A stretch of DNA of 64,000 nt, taken from positions 1,238,078-1,302,077 of the forward strand of contig WNKI01000004.1 in NCBI GenBank assembly GCA_015350385.1, in the 5' to 3' direction. The translations under genes and the position numbers were made by a program. The notes under the pieces are model-generated. The model searched no databases and was not told the origin of the DNA. It saw only the letters and a program-made list of their open reading frames with translations. This DNA comes from Aculops lycopersici. Lineage: Eukaryota > Arthropoda > Arachnida > Trombidiformes > Eriophyidae. Shown here in pieces: positions 44,269-53,349 of this stretch. Numbering within the stretch: position 1 is the stretch's first letter; each line of letters starts with the position of its first letter.

Positions 44269-47200
44269 TTAAAGTTCGTAACGTTGCTCATACGAAGAAC
44301 TCGATTCAACTCTCTTCCGGTTACTCTCTTGGTATTGAGATGAGGACCACTTGTGCTGGCGCTTGTTATGTTTGCGCTGATTGCTATGATGATCGGTGTC
44401 TTTGTCATGAGGAGAATATTTGCGTCGGCTGTCTTGGTGATTATCCTTGCGTGTCGACGACGATGAAGAGAAAGTCGGGGGTCTAGGTTTCACCTTGGAA
44501 TCGTTATTGTGGTTGTTGTTGATTGCGTTGCTGTCGATATATGCCGAGGCTGTGCGGAGTTTCTCGCGCAACTTTGCCCTTTTGATGGCCCAATTTGGTG
44601 CCAGTAGTTCGATGGGTCGACGCAACTCACTGCGTTGCTTGGCTCGTCTTAAAAACCAACTATCACTAGGAGAGACGGGAGTCGAGGAAATATTTCTTTT
44701 TTGTTGGCTCACTTGCTGGTCAATCGTATCTGCTTCACGACTATTGTATCGACTGGAACCGGTTTGATGGTAACTATAGGTAGTGGCTGAGGTTGGAGTA
44801 GGAAGTTGCAGGGATCTGGGTGCGATGGTTACGGAGTCACGTGTTGATTGATTGTGGAAGTAGGTGGTTGGTGGCGAAGTTGGTGGCAATCGGAGACGTG
44901 CAACATTTTCGTCTGAAATTGATGATATTTTAACCTTGGGAATTCGCACCGCCTCTTGGATATAATTGGGTAGAGTGGTTGTTGTGGCAGTAACTTTGCT
45001 CTCAACTATCTCGGGTTTTGAGTCCGAGGAATCTTGGTGGCTTTGGAAAAGTGATCGAGATCGGTGAGCAGTCAAACTGTTGCTCTTAACTGGTGATTGT
45101 AAATCCATCCGTTGGTTAAATTTGTTCAAGAATAACATCATATCATCAATTATATCGTCGGCCAATATCGAAGTCTGCCACTCGTCGTCCTCAACCGACT
45201 TTGACTCTGCGAGTGAAGTCTCGGCTAGTTTGCTAACTTGAAATTGGCGAAGACGTTGATCAAACATTTGGCCTGACTTTGTATGATTCAAGCTTCTATC
45301 TGAGCTTTTCTGTAGTCCAAAATGCCAATTATTATTATTGCAACCTCTTCTCAATCTCAACACTTCCTCCTCTAGGCGATCAGATTTCTCTCTCATCTGT
45401 CTCAGGTCATGCATACAACTATCTAAAACAAGAGCTCTGCTAGAGCTACTACTGTTGTCTCCATTATCATTCTGACGATCGGAAGATGCGCTAACAAGTG
45501 GCATCTCCTCTGCTAGCTCGACGTCGCGCAATTGAAGGTGAGTCTCTTTGAGTTGCTCCTTCAGCGACTCATTGTCCATTAAAACTTTGCTAACCATATC
45601 GGTCAGTCTATACAAGTAACCCTTTGTAGAGGAAACTTGGGCTTCAATCACCTCCAATTGATCCAGTTCCATTGAGGCATCAATTGTGTGGATATTAAAC
45701 TTCCTCAATCCCCAAGCTACTGCCTTATTGACATCAAATAAAAATTTCTTCAACACCTTGTTCTCTCTATCGGCTTGATCCTTCTCGATTGCTTGCTTTA
45801 TGTAAACCGGACCAGCTTTTTCAACTAAACTCGCTTTTAAAGCCTCGTTCTCTCTACGGAGCTTTGAATTTTCCAACTCCAATTTGACGACCAACTTTTG
45901 GCTTGCATTCGAGCCGCTAGGTTGGCCCATCTTTCTTGCCAACTGCAAGTTTTCCGCCTTCAAATGTTTAATAGTTTCCTCGGACTGCCGCTGCACTCTC
46001 TTGGCTTCCAAGTAATTGAGGTATTCTATTTGATTAAGTATCAATTTAAACTGCAGAGCTGGATGATAATTGGTTAACATTTCATTTGTAACACTCTCCT
46101 TTGCCTCCTTGAGCAGTTGGGGCAGATCGAGATCAAGATCCTGCTTGAGCTGATCAAATCGCCTGCGCCACTCCATTTCCTGCCCATAGCAGACGAGGCC
46201 TCGATATGGTTTGCCATTATAGGCGCGGGATGATTTGTGATGCTGTTGTTGTTGTTGTGACTTAGTGGCTGACTCTGGTCCCCTTGCTTGATGATCGCGA
46301 GCAATGTAATACTTGAACGAGCTTGGGCTTTGGCGCTTGATGCAAAGACTTAGCTCTGTTTGTAACAAATGCAATTCGAGATATTGATTGCTAGCGGGAA
46401 TGGTCTTGGCGGGATCGATGAATTGATCTGCGGCGTTACTTGGATCATGATGGTGCTTAAAATCATCTGATAAAATTTGTTGTCTTGACGATTGTGCCGC
46501 GCGCTTCTTCTCAATCTGGTGAACTAGAATCATAACAGCAATCAAGGCAAATAGTCCAATGAGAAATTTGAGAGTGTAGACGATCTCCTCTTTAGTCCAG
46601 CCGCCGAGACTTGTTGGCTTTTTTGTTTGAGTTGATGAGGCTGATAATGGTGCAAAGTGATCACTAAGTTCGTCTAGTTTTGCTTGAATTGATTTCGTTG
46701 TCTTGCAAATGTTACTGCTGCCGTTACCACTTCCTATTCTATTAGTGTCTAGCTTGCATATGATTGACTTCTCCATTCTAGGTCTCTTGAGGTGAGAATA
46801 CTCATAATCATCATGATCACGTAGCAGCATAGAAATTCTCTTACTCTGCTTGAATCCTTTGTCCTCGACCTTCTTGATTTTCCTAATAATTTCCTTGATT
46901 TTGGGTTTTTTTGCTTTGATAACTGCTTGAGTTTCGTTTGTTGAATTGTCGTGATTTAGATGAACAAAATCGGGAAATTCATCTGTCGACGATAGCGAGG
47001 ATCTGCGACTGGATCCATTGGATTCATCCGTTGTGGAATCGAGCGGCTTAAAGCCATGAATTGAGAGTTCAGAGGAACTGGAGCGGCTGCTGCTTCCTTC
47101 CGTCGTTGAAGCAACAATCTCGCTGCGTTTGCCTACGTCCTCCTTTAAGTCTATCTCGCTAAGACCATCATCAATAATGTTACTACTCTTTTCCTCCTCT

Positions 47201-47388
47201 GTAGATGCTGCTGCACCTGTTTCCTGTACTGCCTCTGTTGCATTGGAGCCTGATTGTTCTGTAACACTCTCATCCTTTTCCAGGGAGGATGTTGATGAAT
47301 GAGGTGGCGAGACGAGAGTCCAATCGTTGTCCGAATCGGAGCTCTGGTTGCTGGTGGGCGAGGAACTCTTTCCTCGCGAAGAGTCCAT
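44269..47388 (-). CDS. CCPG1/PBXIP1-like coiled-coil membrane protein, candidate ER-phagy receptor (1039 aa)
   Basis: The first residues, with SDSDNDWTLVSPP at 17-29, resemble the start of vertebrate CCPG1 and PBXIP1. In CCPG1 the Trp motif is the Atg8/LC3-interacting region; here WTLV fits W-x-x-V after acidic residues. A second LIR-like motif, FPDFVHL, occurs near 138-144. Residues 1-265 are Ser/acidic-rich and presumably cytosolic. One membrane span YTLKFLIGLFALIAVMILVHQ (about 271-291) follows, then a long lumenal part with coiled coil (roughly 460-690) and a basic, Ser/His-rich tail ending QRYEL, only distantly like an ER-retrieval signal. In CCPG1 the topology is the same: cytosolic LIR, one span, lumenal coiled coil. 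The ATG at 47388 is clear and there is no intron. Homology rests on the N-terminal motif and layout, so orthology is likely but not proven. Confidence 0.7.
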   Translation of the reverse strand: MDSSRGKSSSPTSNQSSDSDNDWTLVSPPHSSTSSLEKDESVTEQSGSNATEAVQETGAAASTEEEKSSNIIDDGLSEIDLKEDVGKRSEIVASTTEGSSSRSSSSELSIHGFKPLDSTTDESNGSSRRSSLSSTDEFPDFVHLNHDNSTNETQAVIKAKKPKIKEIIRKIKKVEDKGFKQSKRISMLLRDHDDYEYSHLKRPRMEKSIICKLDTNRIGSGNGSSNICKTTKSIQAKLDELSDHFAPLSASSTQTKKPTSLGGWTKEEIVYTLKFLIGLFALIAVMILVHQIEKKRAAQSSRQQILSDDFKHHHDPSNAADQFIDPAKTIPASNQYLELHLLQTELSLCIKRQSPSSFKYYIARDHQARGPESATKSQQQQQHHKSSRAYNGKPYRGLVCYGQEMEWRRRFDQLKQDLDLDLPQLLKEAKESVTNEMLTNYHPALQFKLILNQIEYLNYLEAKRVQRQSEETIKHLKAENLQLARKMGQPSGSNASQKLVVKLELENSKLRRENEALKASLVEKAGPVYIKQAIEKDQADRENKVLKKFLFDVNKAVAWGLRKFNIHTIDASMELDQLEVIEAQVSSTKGYLYRLTDMVSKVLMDNESLKEQLKETHLQLRDVELAEEMPLVSASSDRQNDNGDNSSSSSRALVLDSCMHDLRQMREKSDRLEEEVLRLRRGCNNNNWHFGLQKSSDRSLNHTKSGQMFDQRLRQFQVSKLAETSLAESKSVEDDEWQTSILADDIIDDMMLFLNKFNQRMDLQSPVKSNSLTAHRSRSLFQSHQDSSDSKPEIVESKVTATTTTLPNYIQEAVRIPKVKISSISDENVARLRLPPTSPPTTYFHNQSTRDSVTIAPRSLQLPTPTSATTYSYHQTGSSRYNSREADTIDQQVSQQKRNISSTPVSPSDSWFLRRAKQRSELRRPIELLAPNWAIKRAKLREKLRTASAYIDSNAINNNHNNDSKVKPRPPTFSSSSSTRKDNHQDSRRKYSPHDKDTDHHSNQRKHNKRQHKWSSSQYQESNRKRVESSSSYEQRYEL

Positions 47389-48228
47389 AATGCTAGATAC
47401 CTTTGATTGAGAGTTTGCTTGCTATTAAGTTGATGATTAATAAGAGAGATTTTCTAGGTGATATATATGTGCAAATGTTTTATTTTATTGATATAATAAG
47501 AAAAGTTGCGACCAATACGTAGTAGAGCTGGAGTATAATGCAATTGTTATAACTTTAGTGCACCAATAGCTAGCGAGCGAATGCTAGGCAATGTAGCCTC
47601 TCTCCCTTTAATTCGCTCACTCTCGCTCTCTGTGTGCTTTGTTTACTACAACTTCTGCTACCACTGCCAGAGCCAGCAGTGTAGCGAACAACAACAACAA
47701 CAACAACATATTCCACCACAACAACGAGCGAACTGTGAAGCTGAACCTGCTGCAATTTCAATGCACCAATTGACTGCACAGAGAACAGTTATTATTTTGC
47801 AAGCTGTAAAACGAAACACTATCGCAGAAGAATACGCTGCGATCTTGGCAACTACCAAAAAGTAGTTTTATTCTTTGCCGCCAGAGGCGCTGGCATCTAT
47901 GCAAAGTACAGTGCAATCGTTTTGTACGTGACGACGGATTTTGTCGCCTCTATTGCTGCTGCAGCAGCAGCAGCAGCAAAACTTGTAGCCGAAATTGCTA
48001 GCCAAAACGAGTGCGTGTTCCATTGGTTAGAATTTGGAAAACTTGAAACGCACATTCACGTGTTGCTTTGGATTATATACTCTAACATGAGATCTGGTTT
48101 ACCTGTTGATAAAACAACTTTTTCTACCTGCTCGATACTGTCATACAATCCACATTCCTAATTTTATTCTATCATCCCATCGGCTAGACGGCGATAGTAG
48201 AGGTGCCTTTTTAATTATTAATGCCAAT
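47389..48228. other. divergent promoter region between CCPG1-like gene and ORC1
   Basis: An 840-bp region between two head-to-head genes. It contains CAA and GCA repeats (about 47688-47708 and 47956-47980). No BAH-domain sequence or other exon of ORC1 is recognisable here. Confidence 0.5.
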
Positions 48229-49458
48229 ATGTCGCAGTCACATCTGGAGTTAGCGCGAGACAAACTCAATCCAAATAATCTCCAATGTGGACTACCAGGC
48301 CGCGACCAACAGATTGAAACAATCTACAATTTCCTCTACCAAAGGCTCAAAGTTAAGGGGGGAGAAAGCAGCAAGGCGGCCAGTATCAAGTCAAGGCATG
48401 ATAACAAGACAATATTTATTTGTGGTGTTCCGGGCACAGGTAAGACAGCCTCTGTCAATTTGGTGCTAGATCAATTGCGTGAGCTCAGAACTCAATCAAT
48501 CAAAAAGAAGAAGACACCCGAAATTAATGCTTTCGATGTGATCAATGTCAATGCTCAGCATCTGAGTACCGCGGATAGAGTCTACTCTGAGATCTATTAT
48601 ATGATATACAAAAAGAATCTCAGTGGCAACAAGGCTCAGGAGAAACTTGAAGCTTTATTTAGGCCTGGAGGAAAGACTACTAAGACCACAAACTATACTG
48701 TTATTATCATTGACGAGCTTGATATGCTCTACAGCGAAAGGCGCGAGGATATTCTCTACAATCTGTTCGATTGGCCGACTAGCTCCGCATCTAGAGTGAT
48801 ATTGATAGCCATTGCCAATGCCATGGACCTACCAGAAAGAGTTCAAAGTAAGATAGCATCGCGGCTAGGCTGGGAAAAGCTAGTTTTCGAACCTTACAAA
48901 AGTGATAATTTGGAGCACATATTAACATCTCGTCTTGGTACTTCGTTGATGAGCAAGTGCTTCGATAGAGTTGCAGTTTCAGTTGCAACTAAGCGAATAG
49001 GAAGAACAACTGGAGATGCGAGAAGGATTCTGGATATTTGTAGGTTAGCCATAAATCTCGCAATCAAGAGAAAGGAGCAGAAAGTCACAGGCAAAATGAT
49101 TGATGAGGTTGGATTTGATAGGATGGATCACCAGCGAGCGGAGTACCTGGAAAATATTGGCTCGCGCCACATGGCAGTGTTGAAGTCTATCCTGCTGGCT
49201 ACAATCAATTATGGAGAGGAGAATGTCAACGCTAGTGTTATAATGAAGCAACTATATAAACTAAGCGAGGCACACCCTGCTCTGAAGAACGAAGTATTCG
49301 GATTAGATGAAGTGCAGTCTACCATGAATGAACTTGCTGGCGCCGGCTTTCTCTACCTGGAGCACGGAAAACCCATGAACAAGAAACGAATCTACCTCAA
49401 GGACCCCAGTGATGTAACTAAGGATCTCATCAAGAAATCAAAAATTATTAGACTTTAA
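48229..49458 (+). CDS. Orc1: origin recognition complex subunit 1, BAH-less (409 aa)
   Basis: AAA+ ATPase that loads replicative helicase at origins as part of ORC. Walker A GVPGTGKTA begins at residue 66 and Walker B IIIDELDML has its Asp at 162. NLFDWPTSSASRVILIAIANAMDLPERV followed by SRLGWEKL is the ORC1 form; CDC6 reads differently here. Sensor-2 sequence TGDARRILDICRLA and a C-terminal winged-helix region follow. The first ATG in the open frame (48229, MSQSHLELARDKL) lies right at the start of the AAA+ module, so the N-terminal BAH domain and disordered linker of animal ORC1 (proteins usually about 850-900 aa) are absent. The region upstream contains no BAH-like frame before the next gene. 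A missed distant exon or a shortened paralogue remains possible. The stop is 48 bp from the convergent NUS1 stop. Confidence 0.92.
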   Translation: MSQSHLELARDKLNPNNLQCGLPGRDQQIETIYNFLYQRLKVKGGESSKAASIKSRHDNKTIFICGVPGTGKTASVNLVLDQLRELRTQSIKKKKTPEINAFDVINVNAQHLSTADRVYSEIYYMIYKKNLSGNKAQEKLEALFRPGGKTTKTTNYTVIIIDELDMLYSERREDILYNLFDWPTSSASRVILIAIANAMDLPERVQSKIASRLGWEKLVFEPYKSDNLEHILTSRLGTSLMSKCFDRVAVSVATKRIGRTTGDARRILDICRLAINLAIKRKEQKVTGKMIDEVGFDRMDHQRAEYLENIGSRHMAVLKSILLATINYGEENVNASVIMKQLYKLSEAHPALKNEVFGLDEVQSTMNELAGAGFLYLEHGKPMNKKRIYLKDPSDVTKDLIKKSKIIRL

Positions 49459-49506
49459 TTATTATAATTATAGGTTTCATTTCACTACTACTCCTATAAG
49501 CACTAT

Positions 49507-50181
49507 CTAGGTGCCTACTCTTTGTGAGATTTTAGAGAATCTTATTAGACAATCTAGGAACACTTTCTTGGGTACGCGTTTGTGTGTTGGAATTGAAAGT
49601 ATTTCGGTGAGCCTCAGTTGCCAAGGCGGAAAGCCATGCAAACAAAGTGGTAGGCCAAAACTAATAAGTAACTCTGGATCACAAGTCCAGCCAACTGATC
49701 TCTGAACTAAATCTAAATCAATCTGCGCTGTCTCAAATTCTTTGAGGATACTTTTAACATCGTCAAGGAATTTTTGGCGTCCATCATGTCTCGAGATGAT
49801 GTTCAACCCCTCGATGGTGTGCTTTAGAGAGCCAATTGATTTCATTTGTTGATCAAAAGATTTTAAAAGTTGCTTCTGATGATTCTTCAACTTTCCGAGA
49901 TCGTCGTAAAGAGTTATTTGCTCGATTCCTAGTTGTTTGCACCAACACAATAATCTAGCAATGGAATCCAGATCCAGATCGTTCATTTCATTTGTGAAGG
50001 CCATGGCTATGTGCTTTGGTATCCGAAGTCCATCACAAGATGTGAGGATAAGGTTTGTTTGTTGTTCATTGGACAGGTAAGAATAGTAGATGCATACTAG
50101 ACCGAAGACCAAACAATTGTACATGTGCCATATGAAATGGGATACTTCTAAAATCGTGGTCTTGATTGCATTGGCTAGCAT
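49507..50181 (-). CDS. NUS1: dehydrodolichyl diphosphate synthase subunit NUS1 / Nogo-B receptor (224 aa)
   Basis: Non-catalytic subunit of ER cis-prenyltransferase, which with DHDDS makes the dolichol precursor for N-glycosylation. One N-terminal membrane segment (about residues 18-36, with CLVFGLVCIYYSYL) precedes a cis-prenyltransferase-like fold: IPKHIAMAFTNE, DLDSIARLLCWCKQLGIEQITLYDDLG, then DPELLISFG, GFPPWQLRLTEILSIPTH and the end SQRVGT. The terminal R-x-G motif needed for activity of the human complex is kept (RVG). The conserved catalytic Asp of active synthases is absent, as expected for NUS1. It is somewhat shorter than human NUS1 (293 aa), mainly at the N terminus. It is a single exon, with ATG at 50179-50181. 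A minus-strand ATTAAA at 49454-49459 overlaps the ORC1 stop codon. Confidence 0.9.
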   Translation of the reverse strand: MLANAIKTTILEVSHFIWHMYNCLVFGLVCIYYSYLSNEQQTNLILTSCDGLRIPKHIAMAFTNEMNDLDLDSIARLLCWCKQLGIEQITLYDDLGKLKNHQKQLLKSFDQQMKSIGSLKHTIEGLNIISRHDGRQKFLDDVKSILKEFETAQIDLDLVQRSVGWTCDPELLISFGLPLCLHGFPPWQLRLTEILSIPTHKRVPKKVFLDCLIRFSKISQRVGT

Positions 50182-50620
50182 GTTGTTTCGTGAAACTAAT
50201 ACTCTTTATGCTCTTCCTCTGTCTCTCTGTGTGTTCCTCTATCCTTAATATGTTGTGGTCTCATCCAGGTCTAACCTTGAATATTGTTCGTCATGTTAAA
50301 TATTGCATAGGATTACATCGAATTAATGTGATGACTAATGTTATCCATCAAATTGAAGCCACGAGCGAAAGATCGAATGATCAAGTGTCGACAATCGAAT
50401 GAGAAAATGTGCGTGACTTTGGCGGTCGTCGCATACACGCTTCAGGGCTTCGCAGGTTTGTGTTGATTGTATGCTGCATGTTTTCACTAATCAATGTAAA
50501 CACATGATAGAGATCTAGTGAAACATGTCAATATTATTATAATTCGACCAGAAACTTATTACTTCGATAACTATTATCATAGAGAGTTGTTAACCTCGCA
50601 AATATTTGAGTATTGCCATT
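50182..50620. promoter_or_regulatory. bidirectional promoter region NUS1 / PTCD1
   Basis: A 439-bp spacer between the start codons of two head-to-head genes. No TATA box is obvious in either direction, so initiation is probably from a shared TATA-less promoter. Small ORFs here have no family resemblance. Confidence 0.5.
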
Positions 50621-52669
50621 ATGATCAGAAATCTGCTCCGCTTTGGGGTGGACGATCATCACCTAGTCACTAAAAATGTGATCAGACATCTAAGTTCTAG
50701 GGATACCTTTGGTGATCTGAGTCGCACTGGTTCCAAGTCTTTAAAGGTTGATATTACTAATCGATTTTATCCTGAAGATCCAGACAAATATGACAAGGAG
50801 GAATATGACTTGGTGGCTAGGAAGAATGCCTATTATTATAAATACGAAATCTCAAAGTATGCAAGAAAAGGATCACGTGGACTCAATCAAGCTCTTAGAT
50901 TGTTCGAGGAAATGAAATCAGTGGCCAGATTAACTCCAACGTATGAAAACTTTGCTCCTCTTATTTTCGGCTGCGGTAAAGCTGGATTCACAAAGAAAGC
51001 ATTCGATTTGTACCAGGAGATGCAAAAATATGATACAAGAAGACCGCCGGCAAGTTTAGTCGATTGTCTAATCTGGTCTTGTGGAGTATGTCCTTTTCCG
51101 GAGTATGGTCTAGAGAGACTGAATTGGTTTAGCCAACATCTCAGAGTATCTCACAACTACTCTCTCGATCAAAGACATTATCACTCTGCCATAACAGCTT
51201 ACGGGCGGTTAGGCAACCTAAATGAATCCGTAAGATTACTACAAGAGATGATCAATAATAGGTTGCTACCCACAACCCAAACATTCAATGCCCTTTTAAC
51301 TGGCTGCGCATCTAATAAGAAGTCAGGCACGGCTTTGGGACTTCGGATATACAAGAGAATGAAATTGTATGGCATCCGACCGAATACTCTTACCTACCAT
51401 CTATTCGCTAGATGCATTCGTGATTGCGGTATGGGTTCAGAAAAAATGATTCATGATACGCTACAAGAAATGCCAGCTATGACAACCATAAATACAAGAT
51501 TGAGATACAATATGATGACCGGTGGAGGCAAGTCCAATAGGGAGCGCAATTACATATGGTCGCCGATGCTAGAAGATCTATGTATTTCTCTAAAGAAAGC
51601 TTTAGATACAGAATCTGATGAGTCAACAGCAATTGCAAATTCTTCCCAAACTTCATTGCCGACTGTTGACCTATCAAAGACATTGGTTGGATCGAGAGAC
51701 AAGATGGTGAAAATGTTTACAGACGAAAACTTTGCCGTGGAACATTACTGTGATAAAAATATCTTACCTAACTTATTATCCGACGATCACCTCGAGACTC
51801 TGACAAAGATCCAATCAATCGATTACGAAGCCTTAGATACTAGAACCGGAAGACTGATGCTTTTCGGGGGAATGCATGGATTCTTGGAAATGATGAAAAA
51901 AGATGGATGTGAACCCGATGTTGGAGTTTTTGGATTCTTGTTATGTTGCATCGACAAAAAGCGATCCTTGCAAATCGAATACTTTAGACTATCTGAAGAG
52001 TACAAAATCAAGAGAACTCACGGCTTCTACAATCTACTCCTGGCAGTCGTAGTCGAGGACCATCTAGCTACAACTCGAATAGATTTTGTAAAGGAACTGA
52101 TGGATCGCATGTTGCTAGATGGACTGAAGCCAGACAAGGATACATATGAAATTATGGCTAGTGCCTGCAACAACACCCGTGATTGTTTGCAATATTTAAA
52201 GGACATTGATGATGCAAACTTGATAGTGACCGAGCAGATGATTCACAGGCTAATGTGGGTGGCACTCCGTCGATCAGACTTTGACTTCATGACAACAGTT
52301 CTAGAACAATATAAGAAAAGGGGGGTGCGACCAACAAAGAAGATTGTTGAGCACATTGAAAATAAGCGGCTTGCAACTAGTGATTTAATATTGAAACAGG
52401 AGAGGGGAATTTTGAATCCCGATAGGATTCCTATATGGTTCAATGAGACTAACATTGAGAATTTTAGAATATTTCAAAATGTTCTCTCCGATTGGCTAAA
52501 ACAAGTTGAAGTCGACCCAGAAGTGGAAGATCATCCATGGGAGCAATTCCAAGTTGCAAGTATGTCCAATCGAGGACCCCGAGAGAATGACATTATTAGC
52601 ACACTAAAACCAATCCTAAAAGCTAGACGAGAGCGAGAGCTGCCATTGCGAGAAAATGTCGAGCAATAA
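50621..52669 (+). CDS. PTCD1: pentatricopeptide repeat protein PTCD1, mitochondrial (682 aa)
   Basis: Mitochondrial RNA-binding PPR protein; in human, PTCD1 acts in mitochondrial tRNA/rRNA maturation and ribosome assembly. I begin at the ATG at 50621 because the five upstream codons start at TTG. The N terminus MIRNLLRFG with Arg, His and Ser but few acids fits a presequence, followed by the PTCD1-like DTFGDLS. PPR-type helical pairs are visible: NQALRLFEEM to FGCGKAGFTKKAFDLYQEMQ, the repeat around YHSAITAYGRLGNLNESVRLLQEM, then FNALLTGCASNKKSGTALGLRIYKRMKLYGIRPN and CIRDCGMG, which parallels PTCD1 closely. More degenerate repeats follow after residue 400. Length is close to human PTCD1 (700 aa). 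It is a single exon. AATAAA overlaps the stop codon. Confidence 0.88.
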   Translation: MIRNLLRFGVDDHHLVTKNVIRHLSSRDTFGDLSRTGSKSLKVDITNRFYPEDPDKYDKEEYDLVARKNAYYYKYEISKYARKGSRGLNQALRLFEEMKSVARLTPTYENFAPLIFGCGKAGFTKKAFDLYQEMQKYDTRRPPASLVDCLIWSCGVCPFPEYGLERLNWFSQHLRVSHNYSLDQRHYHSAITAYGRLGNLNESVRLLQEMINNRLLPTTQTFNALLTGCASNKKSGTALGLRIYKRMKLYGIRPNTLTYHLFARCIRDCGMGSEKMIHDTLQEMPAMTTINTRLRYNMMTGGGKSNRERNYIWSPMLEDLCISLKKALDTESDESTAIANSSQTSLPTVDLSKTLVGSRDKMVKMFTDENFAVEHYCDKNILPNLLSDDHLETLTKIQSIDYEALDTRTGRLMLFGGMHGFLEMMKKDGCEPDVGVFGFLLCCIDKKRSLQIEYFRLSEEYKIKRTHGFYNLLLAVVVEDHLATTRIDFVKELMDRMLLDGLKPDKDTYEIMASACNNTRDCLQYLKDIDDANLIVTEQMIHRLMWVALRRSDFDFMTTVLEQYKKRGVRPTKKIVEHIENKRLATSDLILKQERGILNPDRIPIWFNETNIENFRIFQNVLSDWLKQVEVDPEVEDHPWEQFQVASMSNRGPRENDIISTLKPILKARRERELPLRENVEQ

Positions 52670-52673
52670 TAAA
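52668..52673 (+). promoter_or_regulatory. poly(A) signal overlapping the PTCD1 stop codon
   Basis: AATAAA begins at the second base of the TAA stop. If used, the 3' UTR would be only about 10-30 nt. Confidence 0.45.
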
Positions 52674-53349
52674 CTATCCCGACTAGTATTTGTGATTGAT
52701 GGCTAGTAGTTATCATCAAACACTACTACAACAACTCGACTGCTCTTGCGCCGGAGACTAGAAGCGTCAAGTGGCACTCTCTCATTTGACTATATTCTAT
52801 TTAGACCTTCGCTAATGGGCGCAATGCTCGTCGCATGATGTTGGCTCGACGAATTCTATCGACTCCCAAGAGAAAACTTTCTCTCGCCTTTTCGGCGCCC
52901 CGATCGCCGCCGCCACCACCACCACCAAAGCAGTCGCCTCTGACTCGAGAGCCTAGCCAGCCAGCCAGCTAACTAGCTCGGTTCAAGCGAGAAACTCTGA
53001 GTCAACAAGTTGCTGCTCTATTTGATCACGGTTATCACTGTAGTTGTCGCCATCTAAAACTTCTACAACCATCCTCATCATGATCGTTTTTCTCAGTAGC
53101 ACTCCCTCCGCTGAGATAAGATCTTGCTCCTAGGATCTTGACAAGTGGATGTTGCGGGATGGAATAAAGAGAGCGGATTACAGAGTGCATCGAGAGCTAG
53201 TCCATTAGGAGACACCAACTAGAACGGGTCTCATCATCTATCGCGTTGTTAATTTGAATACTAGATCACAACAACCACCACCTTTCATAATTTTACCTCC
53301 AAGTGATATAGATTTTAACAATTCAACATTAGCCACAAAATTCATCAAG
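52674..53349 (+). other. spacer and 5' region of ferritin
   Basis: Non-coding, with a CCA run (about 52910-52926). I looked for an iron-responsive element (CAGWGH hexaloop on a bulged stem). CAGAGT near 53181 has the loop letters but its flanks do not pair well, so none is called. The ferritin frame is open back to 53254 without an earlier ATG. Confidence 0.4.

Noticed and set aside
53170..53200. Iron-responsive element in the ferritin leader
   Set aside because: CAGAGT fits the loop consensus CAGWGH, but the five bases on either side do not form the upper stem and no bulged C is in place.
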